This document shows, in pieces, positions 60,307 to 64,000 of a DNA stretch of 64,000 bases (the stretch's first letter is position 1; each line of letters opens with the position of its first letter). Both the position numbers and the translations under genes were made by a program. Origin of the DNA: Rhynchonema sp. JSB1_4 (Eukaryota; Nematoda; Chromadorea; Monhysterida; Xyalidae); contig JASAMV010008982.1 of the NCBI GenBank assembly GCA_030248065.1, positions 83,391 through 147,390 on the forward strand, given 5' to 3'. The notes beneath the pieces were generated by a model. It had not been told where the DNA came from, made no database searches, and was given only the letters and a program-made list of their open reading frames with translations.

Positions 60307-62230
60307 TAAATGCATGTCTGATACCCTCTTCTAACCCTGTGCAATGGTTTGATCTCCAAATCTGCCGTTAACGTGTTCGACTTTTAATTAATCTTGCTTG
60401 ATGAGCAGACTGTTTGAATTCGTTTCACTATTCTCATTGTTACAATATGATGATCATAAATGCTCGCACGGAAAATTATATATTCACTTTAGCGAACAAA
60501 TTCCAGTTTTTGCAACTTCATTTTGCAGTTATTGTGCCCATACACAATTGTGATCTTAAAAGTCGTCTCTTGCAAGGCTTATGTATGATTTACTGTTGCT
60601 TTTGGCGCGTAACGAGCTGAGAAGAATTAAATGCATATTTTTGAGCTTGATCAGGTGATATGTTTTAAAAATGTACGCCTCTGGAGCGCTCACCGGCTCA
60701 CTGGTGTTTGCTGATGAATTCATCCAATGAGATGGTCGCTTGCTTGATTTGATACGAATCATTCTGCACAGCTCGAGAAACTTCTACACTGTTCTTACCA
60801 CCAGCATACGATCGTGCAATACAGCATTCTAACTTCTGATCAATGTAAAAATCTCTGCATTTTTTGGCGTGATTGTGACCATTTTGGTGCTTTTGTGCTG
60901 GATATGTTTGTCTGTTACATATTTATTTCACCGCAAAGTTAATTATGCTTTTCGTTTAACTCAATAAAATATTGAGAAGCTACAATGATATTGATATCAG
61001 ACTTGGAAATCGCCACTAATTTCTGAATAAGATGATCGCAGCATGCAATTTGCCATCAGCGTTTTGTTACAAGCGCGATCCACTGGATGGGATGCACTTG
61101 ACAGCAACACTCCATGACATAAAGCTAATTTTGCCGAAAAAACAGTCAGTCAGACTCGATACGACTAAGCAAAAACAAAAAAAGTATTTTATTTCATTCA
61201 CAAGCTGGAAATTGCCTTCATGAAATTCCAATCCTCGCGGTTAGCCGCCAATCAGGCGTGGGAATCCAGTCTGATCACAATGTCTCCCTCCCTTAAGTAC
61301 TATGTCACCACTTTTTCCTCTTTTTCAGTACTTAACGACAGCAAAAGTGGTGACATAGTACTTAAGCCCATGTCACCACTTTTGCTGCTCTTGAGTACTG
61401 AAAATGCGAAAAATGTGGTGACATAGTACTTAAGGGAGGTAAGCATGGTGATAAGACTTGACTGCAACAACCGATCACACTAATCACACGATATGAACGA
61501 GAAATAGTCACGAAAATTTCTGACTGTGAACGAAATAAAACGCATTAGATTCTGAAAAAGTAAGCTAAGGCAGGCATTTCCTTGCATAAGCGTTATTCAT
61601 TGGGCTTCGCCAGGCACATCTTTTAGTGGGGTCTGCTGTTGTGAAACTGACTATATGTCGTTCAAGTGACGTCTGTAGTCAAGCCGTAAATGTAGCTGCA
61701 CCGTTTGGGTTCCTTCTTCTCCTTATTCATGTGATGAAGCCAAACTAGCCAAAGTTCTGATAGCGTGATGAAGTTAGACCAAAATGAGCGCAGGACCCAG
61801 ATGCAGTCTTGGTGCCACGTGAAACTAAAACATCGCAATGTCTAAATTCAAATCCGAATCAGGCGTTAGCAGCACAATAATACACACATACAATATTGTG
61901 GTTGCTCGTGACGCTGATGCGCTTTCTGACGGAGATGTCCCTGAAAACGAAACCCGCGCCGGCCGAGAAGAATGGTCACAACTGAAACGGATAAACCGGA
62001 TATTAGTGCGTTGGACGAGATGACTTGGGTTTCAACTGAGCGCAAGAGTAAGAGGACACACTGAACCGATCCTGCAACGAACCAAAAGCGTGAAAACTCG
62101 ACAATTGGAAAGAGTCATTGAGTGGCAAAGCGCATTCCCTCCACTCAAGAATGCCAGAGAAATACGGCACCGTTCGGTTCGGGATTCGCATCATTCTCAA
62201 GGCCAAGAAGGCGCAAGGCAGAGCAGCAGC
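60307..62230. other. Intergenic downstream of synapsin
   Basis: AT-rich DNA with AATAAA at about 60963, a possible but distant polyadenylation signal. No genes are recognised. One small MITE lies at 61287. Confidence 0.45.
61287..61439. mobile_element. 153-bp foldback MITE
   Basis: Ends CCTCCCTTAAGTACTATG and CATAGTACTTAAGGGAGG, enclosing further inverted copies of the TGTCACCAC / GTGGTGACA and AGTACT motifs, so almost the whole element is self-complementary. No convincing target duplication was found. Superfamily unknown (mariner-like by its termini). Confidence 0.72.
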
Positions 62231-64000
62231 AGGGTACAGTGTTAAGTTCCTTGTCCGGAGGGGGAGATAGTGTACCCCGAGCCCGAGGGGGGAGGGGGGA
62301 AGACCCAAATCCAGAAAAAAGTCACTTTTTGAGCACTGGTGTACCGTAAAAACCCAGGTAAATAGAAGGGGGTGCTATTAATTCATTATGACCCCATTTT
62401 GGGGGCTCTATTTTGCGGGGGGCAGTGTTGGAGGTACTCTGGGAGGGGGGAATTCCTACTGTACCGCGCTCGGAGAGGGAGGATACCTAGTGTACAAGAG
62501 CCGATGGCCTGGGGGGTTATTGGGTATGGGTTTTTTATTTCGAGCCATTTAGGGGGTTGGAATGAATGGGGGGTCACTGTAGTGGCTTAGGGGGGGTGGG
62601 GGGGATTCCCCTTAAAGGGGTATCGATCTCGAGTCAACCCTTAGGGGGGATGTGGGGAAGGGTTCATCCCCAGCCGACCCCAAAGGGTATGGGGAGTAAG
62701 TAGATTTATGGTTTTCAAAGGCAAAAATAGATGTTTTTCGACCTCGGGACCCCCAAATCGCGCGCTCCGCGCGCAAACACCCAAAAAATGGTCATTTTAG
62801 GCCAATTTTCGGCAAAAATGTCAAAAAACACCCATTTTTAGGCCAATTTTGCAGTAAAAATGCATGCAAAAAACGGCCTTTTTTAGCCTTTTGGACGGAC
62901 CTAGTGGTATCTTGGGTACCTTATTGTCGGAAAAGAGACCCGGGGGTCTATTTTTTCACTGGGATCATTTTGGGGGGGTTCAATTTATGGGGGGGTCAAG
63001 GATTGTGGGGGTTATATTTTTCATTTGGCCCCCCGACGAAAAAAATCATTGTAAATAATGCCCCTAAAAATGGCCTGTTTAGGGAATCTTTCTGCCTTTA
63101 ACAGCGTTAATTGATGCTTTAAAAGCCGTATTCTGCTGAAAACGCAAGCTTAAACAACGTTGGACACAAGAACACAGCCATACCATACCACCTAATCAGT
63201 GGTACGGTGAAGGTTGGGGGTGGGGTTATATTAATGGGGGGGGTCAACTAATGGGGGGTTCTATCTCTGATTTAGAGCCATTTAGGGGGTCCAATTAATG
63301 GGGGGGTCAGGATTAATGGGGGGTTCTATTTCCGACAATACGGTAGCCTCTGGGGTATCTCGAGTAAGTCCGAAACCTTCCCCCCAGTGTAGTGGCTGTG
63401 GGGATGGGGGGGGATTCCTCCTAAGGGAGCAGTGTAGTTCCTGGTCCGGCGCGGCGGGTTAGTGTACATTACCCCTTTTTTTCGTAAGGCGGTAAGTGTA
63501 CCTCCCTGGGGGGGAACGGGGGGGGAAGACCCAAAATCAGGAAAAAGCCACTTTTGGAGGGTGGAAAGGTTGACCTATTTTTACCCCTTTTTGGAAAAAT
63601 TCTTCAGAACAAGGGTCTTTTGGCGACTTCTAAGAACATTGACCTAAAAAATCACACATTTTAGGCCTAAAAATGCCCATTTTAGGCGAAAATTTGAGGC
63701 GTTTAGTCGTCCCTGACGCGGCGGTTAGTGTACTAGTGTATCTTGGTCGCGGCGGTGAGTGTCCTTTAGGGGGGGACCCCCCCCCCTCCCCCCCAGGAAT
63801 TACCCTGCTAAGGGGTAGGTACCCTGCAACCACCCCTTGTGGGGGATGGGGGAAGGGGTGGTGCCTGGCAACCACCCCGGAGGGAACCTTGCAACCAGTG
63901 TAGTGTCTGGTGGGGGATGGGGGGGTTTCCCCCCCTAAGGAGTAGGTACCTTGCAACCACCCCTTTGGGGGATGGGGGGGGAAGGCATGTTGGGAAAAGC
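62230..64000. repeat. Mosaic of nested MITEs running off the window
   Basis: It contains pieces of the same families as the NDUFAF4 intron and the 6-kb block: GTTCCTTGTCCGGAGGGGG at 62247, a TACCGTAAAAA family end at 62341, a reversed CACTGTAGTGGC end at 62572, CGCGCGCTCCGCGCGC at 62759 and 62919..63343 (listed separately). A CAGTGTAGTTCCTGG element runs from 63430 to about 63807, flanked by near-matching CTAAGGGR. A further CAGTGTAGTGTCTGG end is at about 63897. No coding sequence. Confidence 0.75.
62919..63343. mobile_element. Mariner-like MITE (CCGTATTGTCGG family)
   Basis: Starts CCTTATTGTCGG and ends CCGACAATACGG, each flanked by TA (62917..62918; 63344..63345). At 425 bp it matches the solo lengths inferred for the copies at 29446 and 30684, including internal TTTTTTCACTGGGATCATTTT and ACCATACCACC-type motifs. 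It is inserted in a GTAGCCTCTGG-bearing hAT MITE. Confidence 0.83.

Overview
This is a window of nuclear DNA from a bilaterian animal, most likely a protostome invertebrate whose phylum I cannot settle. The evidence is split genes with short GT-AG introns (many of 45-100 bp), animal-only families (synapsin, TIMP, APPL, annexin, TBC1D22), a fly-like synapsin C-terminus and very many short non-autonomous DNA transposons. The exon models below were built by hand from splice signals, reading-frame phase and similarity to families I know. No alignment or search was run.

Layout. 1-0.6 kb: 5' end of a gene for a secreted protein (- strand). 0.6-8.5 kb: gene-free and full of MITEs, several with exact 8-bp target-site duplications (TSDs). 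8.57-12.06 kb: an APPL1-type BAR-PH-PTB adaptor (+). 12.2-13.2 kb: a 929-bp terminal-inverted-repeat element. 13.4-16.8 kb: a 50-bp satellite whose two halves face each other, a palindrome of about 3.4 kb. 17.2-19 kb: GC-rich repeats.

20.2-37.9 kb is a run of minus-strand genes: TBC1D22 (15 exons), the mitochondrial tRNA 2-thiouridylase TRMU, an NDUFAF4-like complex I assembly factor whose 3.9-kb first intron is nested MITEs, and a four-repeat annexin joined to about 300 residues of unrecognised N-terminal sequence. TBC1D22, TRMU and NDUFAF4 lie only about 300 bp apart, and two of the three have mitochondrial roles.

37.9-47.7 kb is largely empty, with two weak candidate exons, a C-rich low-complexity block and TATG microsatellites. 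47.7-60.3 kb is a synapsin gene (+) with recognisable A, C and E regions. Its 7.3-kb intron holds, on the opposite strand, a complete five-exon TIMP gene. This repeats the synapsin/TIMP nesting known from flies and vertebrates. The TIMP lacks the cysteine pair corresponding to Cys1-Cys70, the group that normally contacts the metalloproteinase zinc. 60.3-64 kb is intergenic and ends in another block of nested MITEs.

The main results are the synapsin/TIMP nest with its altered inhibitor, the annexin extension, the palindromic satellite with a 7-monomer higher-order repeat, and a transposon landscape that can be dissected insertion by insertion from its TSDs.
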